The translations under genes were made by a program, and so were the position numbers. This document shows, piece by piece, positions 1-7,815 of a DNA stretch of 64,000 nt (positions are counted from its first letter, which is position 1; the number at the start of each line of letters is the position of its first letter). Origin of the DNA: Acidobacterium sp049965615. GTDB lineage: Bacteria > Acidobacteriota > Terriglobia > Terriglobales > Acidobacteriaceae. The DNA is taken from positions 25,777 through 89,776 of the forward strand of contig JBMFWD010000007.1 of assembly GCA_049965615.1 (NCBI GenBank). Reading direction: 5' to 3'. Below the pieces are notes generated by a model, which was not told the origin of the DNA, did not search any database, and saw only the letters and a program-made list of their open reading frames with translations.

Positions 1-1
1 C

Positions 2-94
2 CATCGCGAAGCCCTCAAGGCCACAAAATACCTCCAAAAGGCAGCGCAAAAAACCGCCGCATCCACACAGCAAGAACAGGCGGTGGCCCAGTGA
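2..94 (+). CDS. C-terminal tail of upstream gene, probably MNIO/DUF692 (BufB)
   Basis: An open frame enters from the left edge and ends at the TGA at 92-94, giving about 30 residues rich in Ala, Gln and Lys. The TGA overlaps the GTG start of the next gene. The tail alone cannot be assigned to a family. Because the next two genes are a DUF2063 (BufC-like) protein and a DoxX protein, the expected neighbour is the DUF692 multinuclear iron oxidase BufB, which modifies Cys-containing bufferin precursors. That identity is inferred from context only. The precursor gene itself would lie to the left of the window. Confidence 0.45.
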   Translation, partial: HREALKATKYLQKAAQKTAASTQQEQAVAQ

Positions 95-1008
95 GCGATC
101 AGCACAACCACCCCACAAGTCTCCGCGAAATCCAGCAGCGTATGGCCGCCTCCATCATGCAGCCCATCACCCGCGAAGAGCGCATGCGCCGCCGCCGCGC
201 CGACGGAACCTCATCCCTGCACGAAGCAGAAGCCATCATCAGCCCTAACGATCGCCTCAGCTCCTTCGAGCGCCTCGAAATCTACAACCGCCAGTACTGG
301 TTCCGTCTCTACACCAGCTTTCAGGAGGACTTCCCCGGCCTGCAGGCCGTCGTCGGCACGCGCCGCTTCGAGCGCATCATGCGCGACTACCTCACCGACT
401 GCCCCTCCACATCCTTCACCCTACGCAACCTCGGCTCGCGCCTGCCTGCATGGCTCACCGGCCACCCCAACCACTCCGCGCCCTACACCCAGCTCGCCAT
501 CGAAATGGCCCAGCTCGAATGGGCCCATATCGAATCCTTTGACAATCCCGCCTGGCCACCCCTCACGCCCGAACAAATGGCATCCATCGGCGAAGACTCC
601 ATCCTCACCCTCCAGCCACACCTGCGCCTTGTCGAAGCCCATGCCGCCATTGACGACGCACTCATCTCCCTCCGCGAAGACGAAGGCGATAGCGACTCGG
701 CCAGCAACAATGCCTCTACAGGATTCTCCGCCCGCCGCACCCGCCGCATGCGCACCCTGCCCAGCGAACCTGTCTTCCTGGCCATACATCGCTTCGATGA
801 TTCGGTCTACTACCGCCGCCTCGACCCCGAAGACTTTCGCCTCCTCAAGGCCATCCGCAGCGGCGCCACGCTCAGCCAGGCCATCGACGCAGCCTTTGAC
901 AACAGCGCCATCGCTGAACAGGACCGCCCCGCGCACCTGCAATCCGCCTTCGCTCTCTTCGCAACCTTGGGATGGTTCTGTAACCAATCGGCGGAAGACC
1001 CACTCTAA
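91..1008 (+). CDS. DUF2063 (BufC-like) putative DNA-binding-domain protein
   Basis: This 305-residue protein has the DUF2063 pattern. An N-terminal helical part (about residues 10-125) contains LEIYNRQYWFRLYTSFQEDF and a later segment with TLRNLGSRLPAWL, followed by a C-terminal part with an aromatic-rich YYRRLDPEDF stretch. DUF2063 proteins are the partner subunit of DUF692 iron oxidases in bufferin and other MNIO RiPP pathways, where they present the peptide to the oxidase. The GTG start at 91 overlaps the previous stop, which indicates translational coupling. The C-terminal half is longer than in many homologues. The family call is fairly sure. The copper/bufferin role is inferred from the DUF2063-DoxX gene order. 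Confidence 0.75.
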   Translation: MSDQHNHPTSLREIQQRMAASIMQPITREERMRRRRADGTSSLHEAEAIISPNDRLSSFERLEIYNRQYWFRLYTSFQEDFPGLQAVVGTRRFERIMRDYLTDCPSTSFTLRNLGSRLPAWLTGHPNHSAPYTQLAIEMAQLEWAHIESFDNPAWPPLTPEQMASIGEDSILTLQPHLRLVEAHAAIDDALISLREDEGDSDSASNNASTGFSARRTRRMRTLPSEPVFLAIHRFDDSVYYRRLDPEDFRLLKAIRSGATLSQAIDAAFDNSAIAEQDRPAHLQSAFALFATLGWFCNQSAEDPL

Positions 1009-1085
1009 TCCCCATTCAGCACCACCGGCAGTCCTCCTTAGCAGTCCAGGAAGGCCACAAAACCAGTGCAAAAAAGGAACACACC

Positions 1086-1562
1086 GTGGTCAAAAAAGTC
1101 GCAGCCCTCTACCACCACTTCAGCAAATCTGCCTCCTGGCTCCAGAGTCCTCTGCTGCTCCTCGTCCGTCTATACTGGGGATGGCAGTTCATGCAGACCG
1201 GCTGGGGCAAGCTCCAGCACCTCGACCGCGTCATCGGATTCTTCCAATCCCTCGGCATTCCCTTTCCCGGCATCCAGGCCCCGCTCGTCGCCGGAATGGA
1301 ATTCTTCGGCGGACTTCTCCTCATCCTTGGTCTGGGCTCCCGCATCGTCGGACTCATCCTCGCCTTTGACATGCTCGTCGCCTACTGGACCGCCTCCCGA
1401 GACGCGCTCTTCTCCGTCATCTCGAACCCCGGCAACTTTTACAACGCCGATCCCTACACCTTTCTCTTCGCCTCGCTCATGGTCCTCATCTTCGGCGCAG
1501 GCATCTTCTCCATCGACGCCCTCATCGCCCGCCGCTTCAGGAGCCTCACCGCCCAGTCGTGA
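1086..1562 (+). CDS. DoxX family membrane protein
   Basis: A 158-residue integral membrane protein with four predicted hydrophobic segments. DoxX family features include a first helix with LVRLYWGWQFMQTGWGKL, the GMEFFGGLLLILGLGSR segment and a GLILAFDMLVAYW helix. DoxX proteins are commonly the last member of DUF692/DUF2063 clusters, where a redox or membrane role is suspected. Translation probably starts at the GTG at 1086 behind an AAGGA site. Its TGA (1560-1562) overlaps the GTG of the sigma factor gene, so the regulator is translationally coupled to the buf-like genes. Confidence 0.85.
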   Translation: MVKKVAALYHHFSKSASWLQSPLLLLVRLYWGWQFMQTGWGKLQHLDRVIGFFQSLGIPFPGIQAPLVAGMEFFGGLLLILGLGSRIVGLILAFDMLVAYWTASRDALFSVISNPGNFYNADPYTFLFASLMVLIFGAGIFSIDALIARRFRSLTAQS

Positions 1563-2182
1563 CCAGCGCCACACCCAATCCGGAAGAATCCCAGCGCATC
1601 GCCGCCATTCTCGCCGGGCAGCATGAGCAGTTTCACGATCTAATCCGCCCCTACGAGCGCACCGTCTTTGCCATGGCCCTCGCCATGCTCAAAAACGAAG
1701 CCGACGCGGAAGAAGCCACGCAGGAAGCCTTTCTCAAGGCCTATCGCAGTCTCGCCGCCTTCCGCTCCGAATCACGCTTCGGTACATGGCTTGCCAGCAT
1801 CGCGCTCAATGAGGCCCGCTCCATCCTGCGCCGCCGAAATCAGTTCCCCACCGACTCCATCGACGATAACGACCACGATCAACCCGCCGTCAACCCGGCT
1901 CTCCTTCGCGACTGGCGCGAAATACCCTCCGAAACCCTGGAGCGCGCTGAAGTCCGCTCCATCCTCCGCAACGCCATCGACAACCTGCCCGTCCTCTACC
2001 GCGAAATCTTTCTCCTTCGCGATCTCGAAGAACTCAGCGTCAACGAGTGCGCCGCCACCCTCAATATCTCCGTCTCGGCGGCCAAAGTCCGGCTCCATCG
2101 CGCACGCCTCCTTTTACAAAAGGAACTTGCGCCCCAGCTCAAACATCTAAATCCCAGGAGGAGGTGGTTTCCATGGTCATAG
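1559..2182 (+). CDS. ECF RNA polymerase sigma factor (RpoE-like)
   Basis: A 207-residue sigma-70 family protein with only regions 2 and 4. Region 2 (about residues 25-95) carries DAEEATQEAFLKAYRSL and the FRSESRFGTWLASIALN core. Region 4 (about 140-190) carries LPVLYREIFLLRDLEELS and an SAAKVRLHRAR recognition helix. It directs RNA polymerase to alternative promoters. The gene starts at a GTG inside the doxX stop and is followed, with overlap, by a zinc-finger anti-sigma gene, forming a sigma/anti-sigma pair. In Caulobacter an ECF factor controls bufferin genes under copper stress, so this sigma factor may regulate the upstream operon. That last step is inference. Confidence 0.9.
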   Translation: MTSATPNPEESQRIAAILAGQHEQFHDLIRPYERTVFAMALAMLKNEADAEEATQEAFLKAYRSLAAFRSESRFGTWLASIALNEARSILRRRNQFPTDSIDDNDHDQPAVNPALLRDWREIPSETLERAEVRSILRNAIDNLPVLYREIFLLRDLEELSVNECAATLNISVSAAKVRLHRARLLLQKELAPQLKHLNPRRRWFPWS

Positions 2183-2430
2183 ATTGCAAGCACGTCTGGG
2201 ATGCCATCTCGGGTTACATGGACGACTCCCTCACGCCGGAGACCCGCGAGCTGGTCCAAAAGCATCTCGAGCACTGCAACATCTGCTCGGCCGTGCTCGA
2301 CTCTACCCGCAACATCCTCGTCCTCACCGGCGACGATCGCGTCTTCGAGCTGCCGACAGGCTTCTCCGAGCGTCTGCACGCACGCATCGACGAAGAACTC
2401 CACGCATTCGGTCCGCCTCCCACCACCTGA
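2173..2430 (+). CDS. Zinc-finger (zf-HC2) anti-sigma factor
   Basis: An 85-residue soluble protein with the ZAS-type zinc motif H31-x3-C35-x2-C38, preceded by C5 and H7. Anti-sigma factors of this class bind the adjacent ECF sigma factor and often release it on oxidation or metal loss. The start is the ATG at 2173, placed just after a strong AGGAGGAGG site, and it overlaps the last 10 bases of the sigma gene. No membrane segment is visible, so it is a cytoplasmic short form. A longer upstream open frame exists in the same phase but lies entirely within the sigma gene and is not credible. Confidence 0.85.
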   Translation: MVIDCKHVWDAISGYMDDSLTPETRELVQKHLEHCNICSAVLDSTRNILVLTGDDRVFELPTGFSERLHARIDEELHAFGPPPTT

Positions 2431-2434
2431 GCGA

Positions 2435-2866
2435 CTACAGCGTATGGATCAGGTACAGGTGGAAGACCTCTTCAATCGCCACCAGCAACAGCGTCACCAC
2501 CGCCAGCGCAATCTGCAGCCGCTCGCTCCGCCGCTGCTTCTCGGTCACGGGCTGCGCACGCCACTGCGCCGCCGGACGCGCACGCAAACGCCGCATCTCC
2601 CATATCACATAAAGATTCCCCACCGCACCCACCACCGCCAGCAGCACCATAGGTATCCGCAACGCATTCGTGTGCAGCTTCACCAGAGGCAACATGCCGG
2701 TTGCAATGACCGTGGAGCTGATCCCAATCAACAGCCTCAACCCACTCAGCGCCATGAATGCCGTGCACGCGCTCTGCAGCAGCGCAAACACCAGGCTGCT
2801 CCAGCCCACCGCCCATCGCCGCGCCGCCGAACCCGTACCCGGCATCGCACTCATCTCCTGCTGCAT
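2435..2866 (-). CDS. Hypothetical four-helix membrane protein
   Basis: A small integral membrane protein, about 143 residues, that I do not recognise. Four hydrophobic segments are visible, separated by a short basic loop (MRRLRARP) before the last helix, which contains AIEEVFHLYLI. Several starts are possible: GTG 2881, ATG 2866, ATG 2854 and ATG 2845. An AGGAG sequence lies just ahead of the last one, so the true protein may be 7-12 residues shorter. It is convergent with the anti-sigma gene, leaving only 4 bp between stops. Function is unknown. Confidence 0.6.
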   Translation of the reverse strand: MQQEMSAMPGTGSAARRWAVGWSSLVFALLQSACTAFMALSGLRLLIGISSTVIATGMLPLVKLHTNALRIPMVLLAVVGAVGNLYVIWEMRRLRARPAAQWRAQPVTEKQRRSERLQIALAVVTLLLVAIEEVFHLYLIHTL

Positions 2867-3011
2867 CTCACTTGAACTCACGGCAAACTCCGTCTCGCAT
2901 TGGTGTCACAAATTCTACGGCTCCGCGCGCCGGTTCGCCACACCATCCGGATCCTAACAATGCACACCTCCTCTGGTCACAAAAACACCACCGGCTTACC
3001 ATGAACTCCAG

Positions 3012-3683
3012 ATGAAAGCCACCATCACCGTCTCCAAAGAGGACTACCTCAAGGCTATCCTCGAAGCCGAATCTGAAGGCCAGAGCGTGCAACCCGTCAC
3101 GCTCGCCCACTGGCTCTCCGTCTCCCCGCCAGCCGTCACCATGGCCATCAAGCGCCTCAAGCGAGACGGCTACGTCGAAGTCAAAGCAGACGGCATCGTT
3201 CGCCTCACCCCAAAAGGCAAAAAAACCGCCTACAAAACCGCCCTCCGCCATCACCTCATTGAACGCATGCTTTCCGAAATCTTCGGCATGGAGTGGTATC
3301 AGGTCCACGACGAGGCCGAGCGCCTCGAGCACGCTGTCTCCCCCGAATTTGAAGCCAAGCTCATCGAAAAGCTCGGCGAACGCGGCACTTGCCCCCACGG
3401 CAACTCCGTCCTGCCCGAAAGTCCAGCCCGCCGCCGCAAGCAGGGCCTCGTTCCTCTCTCTGAAGCCGCAGAAGGCGCAGAATTCACCGTCACCAGCCTC
3501 TACGAACGCGATCCCAAACTCCTCCGCTTCCTCCACAGCGCAGGCATCGATCCCCACTCCTCACTCCGCGTCATCGCTCACAACTACGACGAAACCATCC
3601 TCATCGAAACCGATAGCGGGGAAATCACCCTCGGCCGCCCCGCCGCGGAAAAAGTCTGGGTCAAACAATCCTCCCCGGAATAA
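3012..3683 (+). CDS. mntR: DtxR/MntR-family metal-dependent transcriptional regulator
   Basis: This 223-residue protein begins with a DtxR-type winged helix (KEDYLKAILEAE, then LAHWLSVSPPAVTMAIKRL, about residues 5-60). A dimerisation/metal domain follows, with LIERMLSEIFGMEW and DEAERLEHAVS (about 75-120), then a C-terminal FeoA/SH3-like domain (about 145-223). Members bind Mn(II) or Fe(II) and repress metal uptake genes. The next gene, 78 bp downstream on the same strand, is an Nramp Mn/Fe importer, which favours an MntR role. Presence of the FeoA-like domain is more typical of DtxR/IdeR proteins, so the metal specificity is uncertain. Confidence 0.85.
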   Translation: MKATITVSKEDYLKAILEAESEGQSVQPVTLAHWLSVSPPAVTMAIKRLKRDGYVEVKADGIVRLTPKGKKTAYKTALRHHLIERMLSEIFGMEWYQVHDEAERLEHAVSPEFEAKLIEKLGERGTCPHGNSVLPESPARRRKQGLVPLSEAAEGAEFTVTSLYERDPKLLRFLHSAGIDPHSSLRVIAHNYDETILIETDSGEITLGRPAAEKVWVKQSSPE

Positions 3684-3704
3684 TAATCCTGTCAAATTCT
3701 CTAT

Positions 3705-3720
3705 ATTAACTGGCATTAAT
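3705..3720. promoter_or_regulatory. Candidate metal-regulator operator ahead of mntH
   Basis: Between mntR and mntH there is a locally AT-rich stretch with an inverted repeat ATTAA-N6-TTAAT in the otherwise GC-rich window. It lies about 40 bp before the mntH start, a sensible place for an MntR/DtxR site. No match to a known consensus is claimed. The call rests on position, symmetry and base composition. Confidence 0.25.
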
Positions 3721-3761
3721 ACACGTGGCATACTATTGCTAAGGGATCTTTACGCGGAACC

Positions 3762-5102
3762 ATGCCCCAAACCAAGTTGCGCAACTCGCACGAGCAATCT
3801 GAGCGGCCCTCCATGCAGGAGGTCAACGCAACCGTGCGCCTTACAAAGTCCCGCAGCTTCTGGCTCCGCACGCTCGGCTTCATCGGCCCAGGCTTCCTCA
3901 TCTCCGTCGGCTACATGGATCCCGGCAACTGGGCCACCGACCTCGCAGCAGGCTCCCGTTACGGCTATACCCTTCTCTTCGTCATCATGGTCTCCAACCT
4001 GCTGGCGATCCTCCTCCAGAGCCTCGCTCTCAAGCTCGGCATCGCCACCGGTCGCGACCTCGCCCAGGCCTGCCGCGAGCGCTACAGCCGCCCCGTCTCC
4101 ATCGCCCTCTGGCTCTTTGCCGAAATCGCCATCGCCGCCTGCGACCTCGCGGAAGTCATCGGCTCGGCGATCGCCCTCGAACTCCTCTTCGGCATTCCCC
4201 TCATCTTCGGCGTACTCATTACCGGCGCCGATGTCCTCCTCATTCTTCTTCTCCAGAACAAAGGCTTCCGCTATCTGGAAGCTTTCGTCATGGTCCTCAT
4301 CGGCACGATCAGCGCCATCTTCCTCGTCGAAATTCTCCTCTCCCACCCTAACTGCTCCGGACTCCTCATCGGCTTCTTTGTGCCCACCAAGGCCGTCATC
4401 ACCAACTCCGAGATGCTCTTCATCGCCATCGGAATCCTTGGCGCCACCGTCATGCCGCACAACCTTTATCTCCACTCCTCCATCGTGCAAACGCGACAAT
4501 ACCAGCGCAACCCAGCCGGCAAACGCGATGCCATCCGCTTCGCCAACATCGACTCCGCCGCCGCTCTCATGCTGGCCCTCTTCGTCAACGCCGCCATCCT
4601 CATCCTCGCCGCCGCCGTCTTCCATCGCTCCGGACACTTCGAAGTCGCCGAAATCGGCGACGCCTACAAGCTCCTCAGCCCCCTCATCGGCTTCACCGGC
4701 GCCAGCATGCTCTTCGCCGTCGCACTCCTCGCATCAGGACAAAACTCCACCATCACCGGAACCCTCGCAGGCCAGATCGTCATGGAAGGCTTTCTCGACA
4801 TCCGCCTCCCCGGCTGGCTCCGCCGACTCATCACCCGCTCCCTCGCCATCATCCCCACCATCTTCGTCACGGCCTTTTACGGCGAAAAAGGAACCTCCGA
4901 GCTGCTCATCCTCAGCCAGGTCATCCTCTCCATGCAGCTCAGCTTCGCCGTCATCCCCCTTGTCGCCTTCACCAGCGACAAAAAGCTTATGGGCGAATTC
5001 GTCAACCGCCCCTGGCTCCGCTACACCGCTTGGACCGCTGCCATCTTCATCGCCGCCCTCAACGCCTGGCTCCTCGTCCTCACCCTCCGCGGCGCAGCAT
5101 AA
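3762..5102 (+). CDS. mntH: Nramp family divalent metal (Mn2+/Fe2+) transporter
   Basis: A 446-residue inner-membrane transporter with about eleven helices. It has the Nramp helix-1 signature D53-P-G-N56 and the helix-6 motif around M231-P-H233, which together bind the metal in this proton-coupled family. It follows a DtxR/MntR-type regulator on the same strand, so it is probably regulated by that protein in response to Mn or Fe. The assigned ATG at 3762 gives a hydrophilic N-terminus of about 35 residues before the first helix. The ribosome-binding site is weak, and the ATG encoding residue 18 (in SMQE) is a possible alternative start. Confidence 0.92.
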   Translation: MPQTKLRNSHEQSERPSMQEVNATVRLTKSRSFWLRTLGFIGPGFLISVGYMDPGNWATDLAAGSRYGYTLLFVIMVSNLLAILLQSLALKLGIATGRDLAQACRERYSRPVSIALWLFAEIAIAACDLAEVIGSAIALELLFGIPLIFGVLITGADVLLILLLQNKGFRYLEAFVMVLIGTISAIFLVEILLSHPNCSGLLIGFFVPTKAVITNSEMLFIAIGILGATVMPHNLYLHSSIVQTRQYQRNPAGKRDAIRFANIDSAAALMLALFVNAAILILAAAVFHRSGHFEVAEIGDAYKLLSPLIGFTGASMLFAVALLASGQNSTITGTLAGQIVMEGFLDIRLPGWLRRLITRSLAIIPTIFVTAFYGEKGTSELLILSQVILSMQLSFAVIPLVAFTSDKKLMGEFVNRPWLRYTAWTAAIFIAALNAWLLVLTLRGAA

Positions 5103-5108
5103 AAAAGA

Positions 5109-5135
5109 AAAGCGCCCGCTCGCAGCAGACGCTTT
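5109..5135. terminator. Weak terminator-like hairpin after mntH
   Basis: Directly after the mntH stop an AAAGCG / CGCTTT inverted repeat spans 15 intervening bases, with an A-rich stretch on its left and a pyrimidine run on its right. The stem is only 6 bp, so function is uncertain. It could serve mntH on the plus strand. Confidence 0.3.
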
Positions 5136-5178
5136 CCTTCATAAAAGAATCATCTCAACCGAAAATCCTCATCGAAGG

Positions 5179-5242
5179 GTCATTTCGACCGAAGTAGGCT
5201 CGCCGCCAGGCAAGCCTACGCAGTGGAGAAATCTGCGGTTCT
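5179..5242. repeat. Dispersed repeat, family B (ATTTCGACCGAAG...GAGAAATCTGCGG)
   Basis: The spacer between mntH and the GH79 gene carries CATTTCGACCGAAG, then an inverted repeat (GTAGGCT / AGCCTAC), then GTGGAGAAATCTGCGGTTC. The end motif GAGAAATCTGCGG recurs at 24301 in another intergenic stretch. It looks like a REP-type intergenic element rather than a gene. Confidence 0.5.
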
Positions 5243-5248
5243 TACTCA

Positions 5249-6712
5249 CTAGCTGAACATCACCAGCGCGCCAGAAGCCTTCTTCAGGTGCACCATGTAC
5301 AACCCGTTCTTGCTGGGCACGCGTTCTTCCACCATCGGCAGCCAGCGTCCATCCACGCCCACCACGCTGCCGCCGAAGGTCACGTCGGTCGTGTCCCCCA
5401 GCCGCGGAGCTTCCAGGCGCATCAGCGTCGCGCCCAGCCCCGCGCTGCCGCTGATCTTCACCACCACGTCCTTATCCGCATTCTTGTTGAACAACGCCAC
5501 CCGCAAATGCCCGTCCTCCCCGCGCAACGCGTACGCAGTCAGCAGCGGAGCATCCTCCGTACCGCTCAGCTTCGCGCTCACCAGCCGCCCCGGCCCAGCC
5601 TGCGCAAACAGCAGCAGGCCGTAATACTCAGGACGCGCCAGAAATCCAGCCTCCGGCGTACCGGCAATCGGCGTGTACCAGCCATAACCGCCGCCGTGGA
5701 AATTAATCCCGATATTCCCCGCCTCGGCCAGTTGATACATGTAGTCACCCGCCCAAAGTGCTGCCGCGAACGTATCACTCACACCCGGCTTGCCCCCCTG
5801 GTAGCACGAGTTCGTCTCCGTCATCCGGAAGTGCAGTCCCGTCTCCCGCTGCGCCTCCTGGAACGTCGCAATCTCCTTCTCCAGCCGCTCACTCGGCTTC
5901 AGCAGCCGATCAATCGTCATCGCCGGATTCGTCGGCGGACCCTCGGCATAATAGTGCGACGAAAGAAAGGCCACGTCTTCCTTGAAGCGATTCGCGAATG
6001 GCATCAGCCAGCTCACGTTGCCCGCCGTGTCAGGGCCCGCAAAAGGCGCATCCGGCACCCGCGCCTTCACCGCCTTGTAGAACCTATCCCAGTCCGCAAG
6101 ATAATCGTCCACGTCCCACGTCTTTGGCCGCAGCCCATTGCGATTAAATAAATCCGGCTCGTTCCCCATCTGGAAAGCCACCAGCTTATCCCGTCCAATC
6201 GTCTCCATCACAAATGCCGCCTCGTCCGCCGCGTTCTCCGGCGTACCCTGGCCAAGATTCAGACCGTAAATCAGCGTCCATCCCGTCCGATCCAGAAAAT
6301 CCTTCAGGTTCCGAACCGCATCCGGTGTAATCGTCACCCTTGCCGGAGCATGATGCCCCTTGTCCGGCCCCGCAACCTTCATATCGGCCTTCGAAGGCTT
6401 TGCGTTCCGATTCCAGAACGTGTACTCACTCGTATTTCCGCCAATCCGCAGCACGCCATGCCGGCCAAGCGTATCCATCAGCCCCGCAAGCTGCGTATTC
6501 GTGCCCGTAAAAAAATCCGGATTCCCAAGCTGCGACTGTTCGTAGCTCAAGCCCGTGTAATCCGGCAGAATCGTGTGCCCATACTGTGAAATATCAATCG
6601 CCAGGTCCACAGGCACAGCCGAATCAGGCATCATCTGGGCAAGGCCGCTCCGGGTCAGCAGCAGGGAACCGGAAGCCAACAGCGAGGACTGCAGGAACGC
6701 GCGTCTTTTCAT
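5249..6712 (-). CDS. Glycoside hydrolase family 79 (beta-glucuronidase-like), secreted
   Basis: About 487 residues with an N-terminal Tat-like signal peptide (KRRAFLQSSLLASGSLLL). The (beta/alpha)8 domain contains GVLRIGGNTSEY, the acid/base motif QMGNEPDLF (Glu185) and the nucleophile motif TETNSC (Glu299). A C-terminal beta-domain follows. The 114-residue spacing between the two glutamates equals that I recall for the GH79 beta-glucuronidase of Acidobacterium capsulatum (Glu173/Glu287). It probably removes terminal glucuronate from plant or proteoglycan glycans in the periplasm. The start chosen is the ATG at 6712 in front of the twin-arginine segment. An ATG 9 bp upstream is an alternative. 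Substrate is inferred. Confidence 0.8.
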   Translation of the reverse strand: MKRRAFLQSSLLASGSLLLTRSGLAQMMPDSAVPVDLAIDISQYGHTILPDYTGLSYEQSQLGNPDFFTGTNTQLAGLMDTLGRHGVLRIGGNTSEYTFWNRNAKPSKADMKVAGPDKGHHAPARVTITPDAVRNLKDFLDRTGWTLIYGLNLGQGTPENAADEAAFVMETIGRDKLVAFQMGNEPDLFNRNGLRPKTWDVDDYLADWDRFYKAVKARVPDAPFAGPDTAGNVSWLMPFANRFKEDVAFLSSHYYAEGPPTNPAMTIDRLLKPSERLEKEIATFQEAQRETGLHFRMTETNSCYQGGKPGVSDTFAAALWAGDYMYQLAEAGNIGINFHGGGYGWYTPIAGTPEAGFLARPEYYGLLLFAQAGPGRLVSAKLSGTEDAPLLTAYALRGEDGHLRVALFNKNADKDVVVKISGSAGLGATLMRLEAPRLGDTTDVTFGGSVVGVDGRWLPMVEERVPSKNGLYMVHLKKASGALVMFS

Positions 6713-6798
6713 GGCTGCCATTCCAGCACAAACGCTTCACCGCAGGCAACAGCATCGCATTCCTCTTTCCCGCCATCAGATACAAGTAGGAAAAAATC

Positions 6799-7764
6799 AT
6801 GCAAATGCGAAAACTCGGAACCTCAACTCTCCAGGTCCCCGTACTCTGTCTCGGCGGCAACGTCTACGGCTGGACACTCTCGGAAGCCGACAGCTTCCGC
6901 CAACTTGATCGGGCCGTCGAATCCGGCCTCAACTTCGTTGATACGGCCGACGTTTACTCCCGCTGGGCCCCCGGCCACAAAGGCGGCGAGTCAGAATCCA
7001 TCCTCGGCAAATGGTTCACCCAATCCGGCAAGCGTTCCCAGGTCATCCTCGCCACCAAGGTCGGCATGGACATGGGCGACGGAAAACAGGGCCTCAAGGC
7101 GGCATACATTCAGCAGGCCGTCGAAGACTCACTCCGCCGCCTCCAGACCGACTACATCGACCTCTACCAGTCCCACAAGGACGACGAAGCCACACCCCTC
7201 GAAGAGACCCTCACCGCCTACAGCAAGCTCATCCAGGCCGGCAAGGTCCGCCACATCGGCGCTTCCAACTACTCCGGCAAGCGCCTCGCCGAGGCCATCG
7301 AAATCAGCCGCAAGCACAACCTCCCCGAATACGTCTCCCTGCAGCCCCACTACAATCTCGTGCACCGAGAAGAATTCGAAGCAGACCTGCTCCCTGTCGT
7401 TCAGAAGTACAACCTCGGTGTCATCCCCTACTTCGCTCTGGCCGCAGGCTTCCTCACGGGCAAGTACCGCACATCGGCAGACGCGGAAGGCAAAGCCAGG
7501 GGAGGCATGGTGGGCAAGTACATCAATGAGCATGGCCTCGCCGTCCTGGACGCGCTCGACGCCATCGCCCGCCGGCACAACTCAACCCCCGCGGCCGTCG
7601 CCCTCGCATGGCTCATCGCCCTGCCCGGAATCACCTCGCCCATCGCCAGCGCCACCAGCGAAAGCCAGTTCCAGACCCTCGTCGCTGCCACGCAACTCAA
7701 GCTGGATGCCGCCTCCATCGAACTGCTCAACCGCGCCAGCGCACCCCAGCCCGCACGAGCTTGA
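6799..7764 (+). CDS. Aldo/keto reductase
   Basis: A 321-residue NAD(P)H-dependent oxidoreductase with the AKR catalytic tetrad Asp48, Tyr53 (in DTADVYSRW), Lys87 (ATKVG) and His126 (YQSHKDDE). Later AKR features are IGASNYSG and the LQPHYNLVHR loop. These enzymes reduce aldehydes and ketones, or oxidise sugars, in the cytoplasm. It is divergent from the GH79 gene, with 86 bp between starts, so a shared control region is possible. An AGGAAA site precedes the ATG at 6799. A clear terminator follows. The substrate cannot be told from sequence. Confidence 0.9.
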   Translation: MQMRKLGTSTLQVPVLCLGGNVYGWTLSEADSFRQLDRAVESGLNFVDTADVYSRWAPGHKGGESESILGKWFTQSGKRSQVILATKVGMDMGDGKQGLKAAYIQQAVEDSLRRLQTDYIDLYQSHKDDEATPLEETLTAYSKLIQAGKVRHIGASNYSGKRLAEAIEISRKHNLPEYVSLQPHYNLVHREEFEADLLPVVQKYNLGVIPYFALAAGFLTGKYRTSADAEGKARGGMVGKYINEHGLAVLDALDAIARRHNSTPAAVALAWLIALPGITSPIASATSESQFQTLVAATQLKLDAASIELLNRASAPQPARA

Positions 7765-7774
7765 ACCGCAAAGC

Positions 7775-7813
7775 ATGAGGATGGCCCGCAAGCCATCCTC
7801 ATCAGCCCTTTTT
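7775..7813 (+). terminator. Rho-independent terminator after aldo/keto reductase
   Basis: An 11-bp perfect stem (ATGAGGATGGC / GCCATCCTCAT) with a 6-base loop at 7786-7791 is followed by a T run at 7809-7813. It ends transcription from the plus strand just before the convergent lptD stop. Confidence 0.8.
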
Positions 7814-7815
7814 AC

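Noticed and set aside
3259..5256. A long plus-strand open frame of over 600 codons overlapping mntR and mntH.
   Set aside because: It is almost entirely Ser, Pro, Ala and Thr, the usual shadow of C-rich codons in a +1 frame. The overlapping mntR and mntH frames carry clear family motifs.
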